From Poriferisodalis sp965204125 (lineage in GTDB: Bacteria > Actinomycetota > Acidimicrobiia > Acidimicrobiales > Poriferisodalaceae): a stretch of 64,000 nt of DNA. Position numbers and translations under genes: made by a program. The DNA lies in contig NZ_OZ241968.1 in assembly GCF_965204125.1 (NCBI RefSeq), forward strand, positions 2,604,001 to 2,668,000, read 5' to 3'. This document shows positions 23,161 to 31,114 of the stretch, one piece after another. The notes under the pieces are model-generated. The model had not been told where the DNA came from. It ran no database searches and was given only the letters and a program-made list of their open reading frames with translations. The stretch's first letter is position 1; the number at the start of each line of letters is the position of its first letter.

Positions 23161-24817
23161 GCACATTTTCGTCACTGGCGGGGTTGCCAGCTCCCTCGGC
23201 AAAGGGCTCACGGCGGCCTCGCTCGGCCGGCTGTTGGCCGCCCGGGGACTGCGGGTCACCATGCAGAAGCTGGACCCGTACATCAACGTCGACCCTGGCA
23301 CCCTGAACCCGTACGAGCACGGTGAGGTATTCGTCACCGACGACGGCGGTGAGACCGATCTCGATCTCGGCCACTACGAGCGGTTCATCGACGTGTCGCT
23401 CACCCGTGACTCGAATGCGACGACCGGTTCGATCTACCAGAAGGTGCTCGCCGACGAGCGGCGGGGGGAGTACCTGGGCCGGACCGTGCAGGTCATCCCG
23501 CACATCACCGACGAGATCAAGGAGCGCATCCGCAAGCTGGCCGACGGCGACGTGGACGTGGTCATCACCGAGGTGGGCGGCACCGTCGGAGACATCGAGA
23601 TCCTGCCGTTCCTCGAGGCAATCCGGCAGATGCGCCTTGAGGTCGGCCGGCAGAACGTGTGTTATGTCCACGTCACGCTGGTGCCGTTCATCGGCCCGTC
23701 GGGCGAGCAGAAGACCAAGCCCACGCAGCACTCGGTGACCGAGCTGCGCAGCCGCGGCGTACAACCCGACGCCATCGTGCTGCGCAGTGAGGGGCCCATC
23801 GAGGACGGCCTGCGCAACAAGATCTCCAACCTCAGCGATGTCGAGCTGGCCGGCGTGGTGAACGCCCCCGACTCATCGGTCCTCTACGAGATCCCGATGG
23901 TGCTGCGGTCCGAAGGTCTCGACAGCTTCCTGTGCGGGATCCTCGGTTTCGAAGATGTCGAGCCCGACCTTGCCGACTGGGAGGCGATGCTCGCACGCAT
24001 CAAGGCGCCCCAGGCGACGGTGCGCATCGGCATCATCGGCAAGTACGTGGCGCTGCCCGATGCCTACCTGTCCGTCGTGGAGGCGCTGCGCCACGCGGCC
24101 TCCTACCACGGCGTCGAAGTCGACATCGAGTGGATCCATTCCGAGGAGATCGAGGGGTTGCTCGCTGCGGGGCGGCTGCGGCACCTCGACGGGATGGTGA
24201 TCCCGGGAGGGTTCGGCTCGCGGGGCATCGAGGGCAAGATCGCCGCGGCGGCGTACTCGCGCGAGCACGACATTCCCTGCCTGGGCCTGTGCTTGGGGCT
24301 GCAGGTCATGGTGATCGAGTTCTGCCGCAACGAGCTGGGCCTGCTGGGCGCCAACTCGACCGAGTTCGACCCCAACACGCTGCACCCGGTGATCGATCTC
24401 ATGCATGCGCAGCGCGGCATCGAGGACAAGGGCGGCACCATGCGGCTCGGCGCGTATGTGGCCAGGCTGGCGCCGCGCAGCCGCGTGGCGGCGATGTATG
24501 GCGACACGCTGGTCAACGAGCGACACCGGCATCGCTACGAGGTGAACAGCGCCTACCGGCAGCGGATGGAAGAGGGCGGCCTGCAGTGCAGCGGGCTGTC
24601 GCCCGACGGGCGGCTGGCGGAGTTCATCGAGCTGGACGGTCACGCGTTCTGGGTGGGCACGCAGGCGCACCCGGAGTTCAAGAGCCGTCCCAACCGCCCG
24701 GCCCCGCTGTTCTGCGGACTGGTGGGCGCTGCGCTGGCGCGGGCCGAGGGACGCAATCCTCAGCTGCTGCCGGCATCGACGGGAACCGGGCCGCTGAGCA
24801 CTGAACCCCTGGCCTAG
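23153..24817 (+). CDS. pyrG: CTP synthase
   Basis: Makes CTP from UTP, ATP and glutamine. The N-terminal synthetase domain begins KHIFVTGGVASSLGKGLTAA, with the YINVDPGTLNPYEHGEVFV and DGGETDLDLGHYERF blocks. The C-terminal class I glutamine amidotransferase has its nucleophilic Cys at about residue 380 in CLGLCLGLQ, the oxyanion glycines in GGFGSRG and the His/Glu pair in QAHPEFKSRP. The GTG at 23153 gives 554 residues, the normal length. It follows the steA-steB region, as in Mycobacterium, after inserted genes. A candidate -10 (TAGCTT) lies 36 bases upstream. Confidence 0.97.
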   Translation: MAKHIFVTGGVASSLGKGLTAASLGRLLAARGLRVTMQKLDPYINVDPGTLNPYEHGEVFVTDDGGETDLDLGHYERFIDVSLTRDSNATTGSIYQKVLADERRGEYLGRTVQVIPHITDEIKERIRKLADGDVDVVITEVGGTVGDIEILPFLEAIRQMRLEVGRQNVCYVHVTLVPFIGPSGEQKTKPTQHSVTELRSRGVQPDAIVLRSEGPIEDGLRNKISNLSDVELAGVVNAPDSSVLYEIPMVLRSEGLDSFLCGILGFEDVEPDLADWEAMLARIKAPQATVRIGIIGKYVALPDAYLSVVEALRHAASYHGVEVDIEWIHSEEIEGLLAAGRLRHLDGMVIPGGFGSRGIEGKIAAAAYSREHDIPCLGLCLGLQVMVIEFCRNELGLLGANSTEFDPNTLHPVIDLMHAQRGIEDKGGTMRLGAYVARLAPRSRVAAMYGDTLVNERHRHRYEVNSAYRQRMEEGGLQCSGLSPDGRLAEFIELDGHAFWVGTQAHPEFKSRPNRPAPLFCGLVGAALARAEGRNPQLLPASTGTGPLSTEPLA

Positions 24818-24881
24818 ACCGACGCCTCGCCCTGGCGCAATCTTGACCTACCTCAGCGCAGGCTGACACATTGGATAGGCG

Positions 24882-25808
24882 ATGCCCGCTGCCCTGGCCA
24901 TGGAAGCCGAGGACTACTTGGGCTGGCTGTCCAATGAGCGAGGACGGTCAGCGCGCACCGTGGCGTCGTACCGGGCCGACCTCAGCGGGTTTGCGGCATG
25001 GCTCGAGGCGCGAGGCAGCGATCTGCTGGGTGCCAGCTCCGCTGACATAGCGGCCTACCTGGCGCACTTGCGCGACGATCTCGGGCGGGCAGCCTCCACG
25101 GCGGCCCGGGCCGCGGTCAGCCTGCGCGGCCTGTACCGGTTCTTGGTGGCCGAGGATTTGGCGTCGAGCGATCCTGCCGGCGCGCTCGACATGCCCCGCG
25201 CGCCTGCCGGGCTGCCCCGGGCGTTGCGGCGCGATCAGGTCGAGCAGCTCCTGGCATCTCCCGTGGGGGACAGCCCGCTGGTGCGGCGAGACCGGGCCAT
25301 GCTCGAAGTGCTCTACGGCATGGGCCTGCGGGCCAGCGAGCTGACGGCGCTGTCGCTCGGCGACATCGACCTCGATGAGCGGCTCATGCGGGTGTGGGGC
25401 AAGGGCGGCAAGGAGCGCGTCGTGCCGGTGGGGCGTCACGCCGCCGATGCCGTGGGCGAATGGTTGAGCGGCGCCGGGCGGGGTGCGCTGGAGCCTGCTG
25501 CGTGGCGGTCGAGAGACGACGCCGCAGCGCTGTTCCTGAATGCCCGGGGCCGCCGAATCACCCGTCAGGGCGTCTGGCTGATCGTGCGCCGCCACGGCGA
25601 CCGTGTCGGCCTCGGACCCGACCAGCTCACCACCCATGTGCTGCGCCATTCCTGCGCTACCCACATGCTCGACGGCGGTGCCGACATCCGCAGCGTGCAG
25701 GAACTGCTGGGTCACGCGTCGATCTCAAGCACCCAGCGCTACACCGCAGTCTCACAGGAACGGCTGACCGAGGTCTACCGCCAAGCCCACCCCCGCGCCC
25801 GCTACTGA
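24882..25808 (+). CDS. xerD: tyrosine recombinase XerD
   Basis: Resolves chromosome dimers at dif together with XerC. The N-terminal SAM-like core-binding domain covers about residues 8-95 (YLGWLSNERGRSARTVASYR). The catalytic domain shows the active-site Arg (YGMGLRASELTAL), Lys region (VWGKGGKERVVPVG), HxxR (HVLRHSCATHML), His (LLGHASISST) and Tyr nucleophile (QRYTAV). It is 308 residues long. Its position between pyrG and scpA matches M. tuberculosis gene order, which supports XerD rather than a phage integrase. Confidence 0.93.
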   Translation: MPAALAMEAEDYLGWLSNERGRSARTVASYRADLSGFAAWLEARGSDLLGASSADIAAYLAHLRDDLGRAASTAARAAVSLRGLYRFLVAEDLASSDPAGALDMPRAPAGLPRALRRDQVEQLLASPVGDSPLVRRDRAMLEVLYGMGLRASELTALSLGDIDLDERLMRVWGKGGKERVVPVGRHAADAVGEWLSGAGRGALEPAAWRSRDDAAALFLNARGRRITRQGVWLIVRRHGDRVGLGPDQLTTHVLRHSCATHMLDGGADIRSVQELLGHASISSTQRYTAVSQERLTEVYRQAHPRARY

Positions 25809-25883
25809 TCGCTCATTGCCGAAGCCGGCACATGACCAACGGAACGACGGGAACGCATCGCCGTTCCAGTTCGACTGCGGCGC

Positions 25884-27281
25884 CTAGGGGCTGCGGGCGG
25901 TGGCTGCGGCGTGTGTGGGATCGCGGCTGGGCGGGCTGGCGTTGCGGGGCTCGGGGGGTTGGAGGCGGGGTCGGCCATCGGGCGGGGTGTGGATCTTGCG
26001 GCCGCGGGTGTGGAGGTCTCTGTGGCAGGGCCCGCACATCGAGGCGAGGTTCGGAACTTCGGTGAGGCCGCCGTTCTCGAAGTAGTCGATGTGGTGGGCC
26101 TGGGTGTGCTCGGAGGTGAGCTTGCAGCCGATGCAGCCTCCATCGCGCACCGCAAGAACGAGGCGCTGGGCGTCGTTGGCGTTGCGTGTACGCCCCAATG
26201 CCAGTTCTGACCAGTCGGCGCTGAACATCGCCGGCAGCACCTTGGCGTCGACGGCGTGCTCCACGAGCATCTGCGCCGACAGGGGAGTGCCGTCGTCGAG
26301 GCGGGGGTTGGCGAGCCGATCGCTGGTGACGTCGTAGTCGGCAATGATGATCAGGTTGTTCTTGGCGTGGCGTGCCGAGGCGGTGCCGGCGACCAGCTCG
26401 CTGAGCGCATCGGCCAGCAGCTGGCGGCGCGTCGGCGTGGGGCTGTCGCTGCCGGTGTTGCTGTCGTGCCTGCCGTCGTCGGATGAACCCGACTGGCTGC
26501 CGTCGGCACTGCCGGCATCAAGCTCGGCGCGGCGGCGCAGCGACCGGAGTTGGGCTTCGAGCGCAGTGCTGAGCTCGCGCCCGGCGAGGAAGTCGAACTT
26601 GCCGTGCAGATGCCACATGCCGTCGTCGCCCATGCGCAGCGACGCCGAGCGTTCCTGACGCTGCAACGCCAGTTCGGCGTCGATGGGGCTCAGACTCTCA
26701 GCCGCGGCCTCGGCTGCGAGGTCGGCTTCGACCTGCTGGCTGCGGTAGGCGAGCGGGTGCCGGGCGATCGTGTCGGACGGATACACGCGGGCAAGCTCCA
26801 GGAAATCGTCTTCGCTGCGGCGGTGCTTCTTGGGCGCCTCGCGGGCAATCACCCTCGCATGTGACATGTGAATCTCGCCGGCCTGCATCGCCTCGAGCGT
26901 GCCAGTGAGGCCCTCCGAAACCAGGCTCTCGGCCAGGCGGGCCTCCGAGCGGGCCTGCGCGCAGTTCATGCGTGTCTGATCGCGCAGGATGTAGGCGGCG
27001 GACTGTGCACCGTTGCGCGACGCCAGCTCGCCTACCGCCGCCAGGTAGCGGCCCTCGATACGGGAGCGCTCGGCCGCCAACTCGACGACCAGCGCCTTGA
27101 GTTCGCCGCCGCTCAGCGCTCCCAGATCGACACTGCAGTCGGCCGTGCCGCCGCTGGCCCACACCGCCGCCTCATGGGGCCATGCCGACCCAGCAGCGGG
27201 CCACACCGACGTCACGTTGCCGTCGGCGTCGGGTGCATCTACGTAGCTTGGAGCGAGTTCTCGCACGACGTCGCCGAACAT
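25884..27281 (-). CDS. DUF222 and HNH endonuclease domain protein
   Basis: Member of the large actinobacterial DUF222-HNH family, whose cellular role is not established. The 465 residues contain a helical DUF222 region (about 20-280) and a C-terminal HNH nuclease with zinc cysteines and the catalytic His pair (GCIGCKLTSEHTQAHHIDYF, then MCGPCHRDLH). TATGTT (27288-27293, minus strand) ends six bases before the ATG at 27281, suggesting a leaderless start. The frame stays open upstream but runs into trpS. The DNA around the start is AT-rich compared with its surroundings. Family members are often multicopy and mobile-looking. Confidence 0.85.
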   Translation of the reverse strand: MFGDVVRELAPSYVDAPDADGNVTSVWPAAGSAWPHEAAVWASGGTADCSVDLGALSGGELKALVVELAAERSRIEGRYLAAVGELASRNGAQSAAYILRDQTRMNCAQARSEARLAESLVSEGLTGTLEAMQAGEIHMSHARVIAREAPKKHRRSEDDFLELARVYPSDTIARHPLAYRSQQVEADLAAEAAAESLSPIDAELALQRQERSASLRMGDDGMWHLHGKFDFLAGRELSTALEAQLRSLRRRAELDAGSADGSQSGSSDDGRHDSNTGSDSPTPTRRQLLADALSELVAGTASARHAKNNLIIIADYDVTSDRLANPRLDDGTPLSAQMLVEHAVDAKVLPAMFSADWSELALGRTRNANDAQRLVLAVRDGGCIGCKLTSEHTQAHHIDYFENGGLTEVPNLASMCGPCHRDLHTRGRKIHTPPDGRPRLQPPEPRNASPPSRDPTHAAATARSP

Positions 27282-27429
27282 GAAGAAAACATACACTCGT
27301 ATGCGATCAAATACAAACATTCGCGCGCTGAAATCCTGAGAAAATCTCCTGATATGTGCCGAGAACAGTCGAGATCGTCGACTTCGTGGCGGCCTCGCTA
27401 CTGTCGCCCTCCGCAGGAACCGAACGCGG

Positions 27430-28431
27430 CTACTTGGGAAGGAAGCCCATCGCTTCTTTGGCGCGGGCCAAGGTGCCGCATGCCACGGCCTCGGCTTTGT
27501 CGGCGCCGGCGGCGATGATGCGGGCGAGTTCAGCGGGATCTGCGTCGAGCTCGGCCTTCTTCGCCGCGATGGGCACGAGCATCGCGATGACCGCGTCCGC
27601 TGTATCGGTTTTGAGAGCCCCGTACTGGCTGTAGCCCGCCGCAGAGTCCGCAGGGCTCCGGCCCGTTGCGGCACCCAGGATCGACAGCAGGTTCGACACG
27701 CCCGGCTTTGCGTCGGGGTCGTAACGCACCTCAGACTCGGAGTCGGTCACTGCGCGGGCGAACTTGCGTGCAATGTCGGCATGATCATCGAAGATGCCTA
27801 TCGAGCCTTGGGGGCTCTCGGCCGACTTGGACATCTTCGACGTGGGGTTCTGCAGGTCCATGACGCGGGCGCCGACCGTGGGGATGGCAGCCTCCGGGAT
27901 GACGAACGTGTCGCCGTAACGGGAGTTGAACCGTTGCGCCACATCACGTGTCAGCTCGAGGTGCTGGCGCTGGTCGTCGCCGACCGGCACTCGATCGGCG
28001 TCGTAGATCAAGATGTCGGCTGCCATCAGCGCGGGATATGTGAACAGGCCGGCCGAGACGTGGTCGCCGCCCATCTCGCCCCCCTCCGAACGTGCCGACT
28101 TGTCCTTGAACTGGGTCATGCGGCGCAGCTCGCCGAGCGACACCGTGCACTCCAGCAGCCAGGACAGCTCCGTGTGCTGGGGCACGTGGCTCTGCACGAA
28201 CAGCGTGCAGACCTCGGGATCGAGGCCGACCGAGATCAGCGTGGCCATCGTGCCCAGGGTGGCCTCGCGCAGCTGGGCCGGATCCTGCCGGACAGTGACG
28301 GCATGCAGGTCGACGGCGCAGTAGAAGGCGTCGGCATCGTGCTGGTCGATCGCCCATTGGCGCAGCGCCCCGAGATAGTTGCCGAGGTGTACGTCGCCGG
28401 TGGGCTGGATGCCCGAGAGCACTCGTGTCAT
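27430..28431 (-). CDS. trpS: tryptophanyl-tRNA synthetase
   Basis: Charges tRNA-Trp. Class I signature motifs are present as HLGNYLGAL (HIGH type) and KMSKSAESPQ (KMSKS). LSGIQPTGDVHLGN and PALMAADILIYDADRVPVGDDQ are diagnostic of TrpRS. It is 333 residues, the usual length. TACCGT (28440-28445, minus strand) lies eight bases before the ATG, a leaderless pattern, and faces the scpA start across an 86-base intergenic region. Sitting on the opposite strand, it interrupts the xerD-scpA order. Confidence 0.97.
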   Translation of the reverse strand: MTRVLSGIQPTGDVHLGNYLGALRQWAIDQHDADAFYCAVDLHAVTVRQDPAQLREATLGTMATLISVGLDPEVCTLFVQSHVPQHTELSWLLECTVSLGELRRMTQFKDKSARSEGGEMGGDHVSAGLFTYPALMAADILIYDADRVPVGDDQRQHLELTRDVAQRFNSRYGDTFVIPEAAIPTVGARVMDLQNPTSKMSKSAESPQGSIGIFDDHADIARKFARAVTDSESEVRYDPDAKPGVSNLLSILGAATGRSPADSAAGYSQYGALKTDTADAVIAMLVPIAAKKAELDADPAELARIIAAGADKAEAVACGTLARAKEAMGFLPK

Positions 28432-28517
28432 GGCGCCTGACGGTACCGGAACGGCATTCGTGACAGTCCTGCAAATATCCCGGGCCGCACGGGAATGTCG
28501 CGGTACCTTCGGGCCGC

Positions 28518-29324
28518 GTGGCCCACGAGGTTCGCACCGAGGCCTTCGCGGGCCCGCTCGACGTGCTGGTGAAGCTGGTCGTCTCCCAGGAGGTCGACAT
28601 CTGGGATGTGTCGTTGACGCGCCTGGTCGACGACTTCGTCGCCGTCATGGCCGCGGTGGATGTCAGCCGCGCTGACGTCGACGGCAGGATCGACATGGAC
28701 GCTGCCAGCGAATTCGCCTTGCTGGCAGCGACGTTGATCGAGCTGAAGTCCCGCCGGCTGCTGCCTGCCCCGCCGGTCGAATTGGATCTGGAGGAGGAGC
28801 TGGCGGCCTACGGACTGCGCGATGCCGCACTGGCACGGCTGGTCGAGGGGCGCACGTTCGGCGCAGCCGCAAGGCTGCTGCGCGAGCGCTGGGATGCCGC
28901 AGCGCTGCAATGGCCCCGTACAGCGGGTCCCCCCGAGCGCTTCCTGGTGTTCGCGCCCGACCTGCTCGCGGGAGCTTCTCGAGATGACCTCACGGCGGCG
29001 ATGGAACGGGTGCTCGCGCCGCGGCCGGTGCCGCGGGTCGATATCAGCCACCTGAGGGCCGCCGGCATCACGGTGGACGAGGCGGCGGCGAAGATCGTCG
29101 AGCAGCTCGCATCGGCGGGCCCGGCATCGTTCCGCGAGCTCACCTGCGACATCACCGAGCGCATCGTGGTGGTCGTGTACTTCTTGGCGGTGCTCGAGCT
29201 GTTCGGATCGGGCCTGGTCGAGCTGACACAGGCTGAGCGCTTCGGCGACATCGGTGTGGAGTGGATCGGCGAGGGTGTCACCCTGCCGGCTGCGGCGGGC
29301 GGCTACGGGGAAGACGCTGCGTGA
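28518..29324 (+). CDS. scpA: segregation and condensation protein A
   Basis: Kleisin subunit of the bacterial SMC condensin complex. The N-terminal block TEAFAGPLDVLVKLVVSQEVDIWDV is characteristic. The middle is acidic and helical, and the C-terminus forms a winged helix (about residues 195-255). It is 268 residues long. The start is the GTG at 28518; TACCTT at 28504-28509 ends eight bases before it. The stop overlaps the scpB start (GTGA), so the two partners are translated together. Confidence 0.93.
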   Translation: MAHEVRTEAFAGPLDVLVKLVVSQEVDIWDVSLTRLVDDFVAVMAAVDVSRADVDGRIDMDAASEFALLAATLIELKSRRLLPAPPVELDLEEELAAYGLRDAALARLVEGRTFGAAARLLRERWDAAALQWPRTAGPPERFLVFAPDLLAGASRDDLTAAMERVLAPRPVPRVDISHLRAAGITVDEAAAKIVEQLASAGPASFRELTCDITERIVVVVYFLAVLELFGSGLVELTQAERFGDIGVEWIGEGVTLPAAAGGYGEDAA

Positions 29325-30130
29325 GCGGCACGCACCCGCCAGTCAGTTCTGCGCGCGGTCTGCGACTGGTCAGCGATGAGGGTCGTACTGTCGCTGCGCC
29401 GCACGACTCGCCTGTCGCATCCTCGACTCGCCCGCCGGCCCATCCGTCGATGCCCGCCGACAGTGGCGCAGTCAACGGCGCATCGGACGCGGCGAACGGC
29501 CTCGCTGACTTTGCAGCCGAAGCCGGCGCCGACGAGGCCGGGCTCGGCAGCTCGCGATCGGTCGATGACCATGAGCTGTATGCGGCCGTCGAGGCGGTGC
29601 TGCTGGTGGCGACCGAGCCGGTGCCGGTCGATCTGCTGGCTGCGGTCACCGGTGCACCCACGGCCACCGTCGGCACGATCTGCAACGAGCTCGCCCGGGA
29701 ATATGCCAGGGCCGATCGGGGCTTCGCCCTCATGCAGGTAGCCGGCGGCTACCAGCTGCAGACCGCCGCAGCGGTCGCGGAATACGTGGAGCGTTTCGTC
29801 GGGACCCGCAGGTCGGCCCGCCTGTCTGCAGCGGCGATGGAAACCCTGGCGGTGGTGGCGTACAAGCAGCCGATCTCACGTGCGCAGATCAGCGCCATCC
29901 GGGGCGTCAACGCCGACGGCGTCGTCCGCACGCTTGCAGACCAGGGCTACATCGCTGAGGTCGCACGCGATCCGGGGCCGGGCAACGCCGCCCTGCTCGG
30001 CACGACGCCGACGTTCCTGGAGCGGCTGAGCCTCGACAGCCTCGACGACCTGCCGTCGTTGGCTGAGCTGCGTGTGGAGCCTGAAGCGGTCGAAGCCATG
30101 GACCGCCTCGCAGTGCCCCAGCACGGCTAG
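29321..30130 (+). CDS. scpB: segregation and condensation protein B
   Basis: Second kleisin-associated subunit of the SMC complex. Two winged-helix domains cover about residues 80-250 (YAAVEAVLLVATEPVPVDLLAA, LSAAAMETLAVVAYKQPISR, IRGVNADGVVRTL). The first about 80 residues are a low-complexity Ala/Ser/Pro-rich extension, so the 269-residue protein is longer than most ScpB. The GTG at 29321 overlaps the scpA stop; the longer frame upstream lies inside scpA. Confidence 0.92.
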   Translation: MSGTHPPVSSARGLRLVSDEGRTVAAPHDSPVASSTRPPAHPSMPADSGAVNGASDAANGLADFAAEAGADEAGLGSSRSVDDHELYAAVEAVLLVATEPVPVDLLAAVTGAPTATVGTICNELAREYARADRGFALMQVAGGYQLQTAAAVAEYVERFVGTRRSARLSAAAMETLAVVAYKQPISRAQISAIRGVNADGVVRTLADQGYIAEVARDPGPGNAALLGTTPTFLERLSLDSLDDLPSLAELRVEPEAVEAMDRLAVPQHG

Positions 30131-30135
30131 CCGAT

Positions 30136-30906
30136 GTGACACCCGCAGGCGCGCCGGACCACGGCGACGCGGCGTCGCCCGACGGCCCGAAAGACAGCGC
30201 TGAGCGGCTGCACAAGATGATGGCCCGTGCGGGCGTTGCCAGCCGCCGCAGGTGCGAGGAGCTGATCGCCGCTGGACGTGTCACGGTCAACGGCACGGTC
30301 GCCCGGGTCGGGGATCGCGCCGGACCGGCAGATCGGATCGAGGTTGATGGTGCGGTCGTCACGTGGGACGCGGGGCTGGTCCACTACCTGGTGAACAAGC
30401 CGAGCGGCGTGCTCAGCGCGGCATCGGACGACCGGGGCCGGCGCTGCGTGACCGATCTGGCGCCTGCCGCAGTGCGCGTATACCCAGTCGGGCGGTTGGA
30501 CGCCGACTCCGAAGGGCTGATCATCGTGACCAACGACGGCGAGCTGGCGCACCGGCTGACGCATCCGTCGTGGGGGATCCCCAAGGAGTATCTCGTCCAT
30601 GTGGAAGGGGTGCCGGCACGCGGAGCACTGGCGCAACTGCGCGCTGGCGTCGAGCTGGAAGACGGGCCCACTAAGCCGGCCGTGGTGTCGATGCCTCAGC
30701 CGTCGGTGCTCCGCATCGTGATACACGAGGGTCGCAACCGCCAGATCAGGCGGATGTGCGACGCCGTGGGGCACCCGGTCGTACGGCTGGTGCGTACACG
30801 CATCGGGCCGCTCACCGATCCCGCGCTGCGCCCCGGCGAGCACCGCTTGCTCACCGCCGACGAAGTCCGTGAGCTGCACCGCGCCGCGAAGCGGCGCGGC
30901 GATTGA
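30136..30906 (+). CDS. rluB: 23S rRNA pseudouridine synthase, RluB/RsuA family
   Basis: Isomerises a specific uridine in rRNA. An N-terminal S4 domain (LHKMMARAGVASRRRCEELI, about residues 24-80) is followed by the catalytic domain with the conserved Asp in GRLDADSEGLIIVTNDGEL and the KEYLVHVEG and RNRQIRRM blocks. It is 256 residues from the GTG at 30136, five bases after scpB. The scpA-scpB-rluB order is the usual one. The last codons and stop are part of a 29-base tandem duplication. Confidence 0.92.
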   Translation: MTPAGAPDHGDAASPDGPKDSAERLHKMMARAGVASRRRCEELIAAGRVTVNGTVARVGDRAGPADRIEVDGAVVTWDAGLVHYLVNKPSGVLSAASDDRGRRCVTDLAPAAVRVYPVGRLDADSEGLIIVTNDGELAHRLTHPSWGIPKEYLVHVEGVPARGALAQLRAGVELEDGPTKPAVVSMPQPSVLRIVIHEGRNRQIRRMCDAVGHPVVRLVRTRIGPLTDPALRPGEHRLLTADEVRELHRAAKRRGD

Positions 30907-30938
30907 CCCTGGCCGCGAAGCGGCGCGGCGATTGACCC
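30883..30938 (+). repeat. 29-base tandem duplication across the rluB stop
   Basis: A 27-base identical sequence at 30883-30909 recurs at 30912-30938, a period of 29 bases. It contains the last codons and the TGA of rluB, so a second silent copy of the stop follows the gene. The unit itself is a GC-rich imperfect palindrome (GCCGCGAAGCGGCGCGGC). The duplication looks recent because the copies are identical. A terminator-like role of the hairpins is possible. Confidence 0.85.
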
Positions 30939-31114
30939 CTGCCGCCACCGCAGCGGGCGCACCTACCGGTGCAGCGGTGCGCTGCGTCGTGGCCGGCGCG
31001 AGGTGCTGTTCGGCGTTCTCGATGTGTCACAGGCAGCGACCACAATGGGAGTGATGCGCGGACAACCGTTGGCATGACCGACGGGAGCCGTTGCCGGCAC
31101 ACAGGAGCACGCGG

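Noticed and set aside
27282..27360. LexA-type SOS box upstream of the DUF222-HNH gene
   Set aside because: Half-site-like CGAACA and ACATTCG occur, but about 36 bases apart, not as one palindrome with the actinobacterial spacing.
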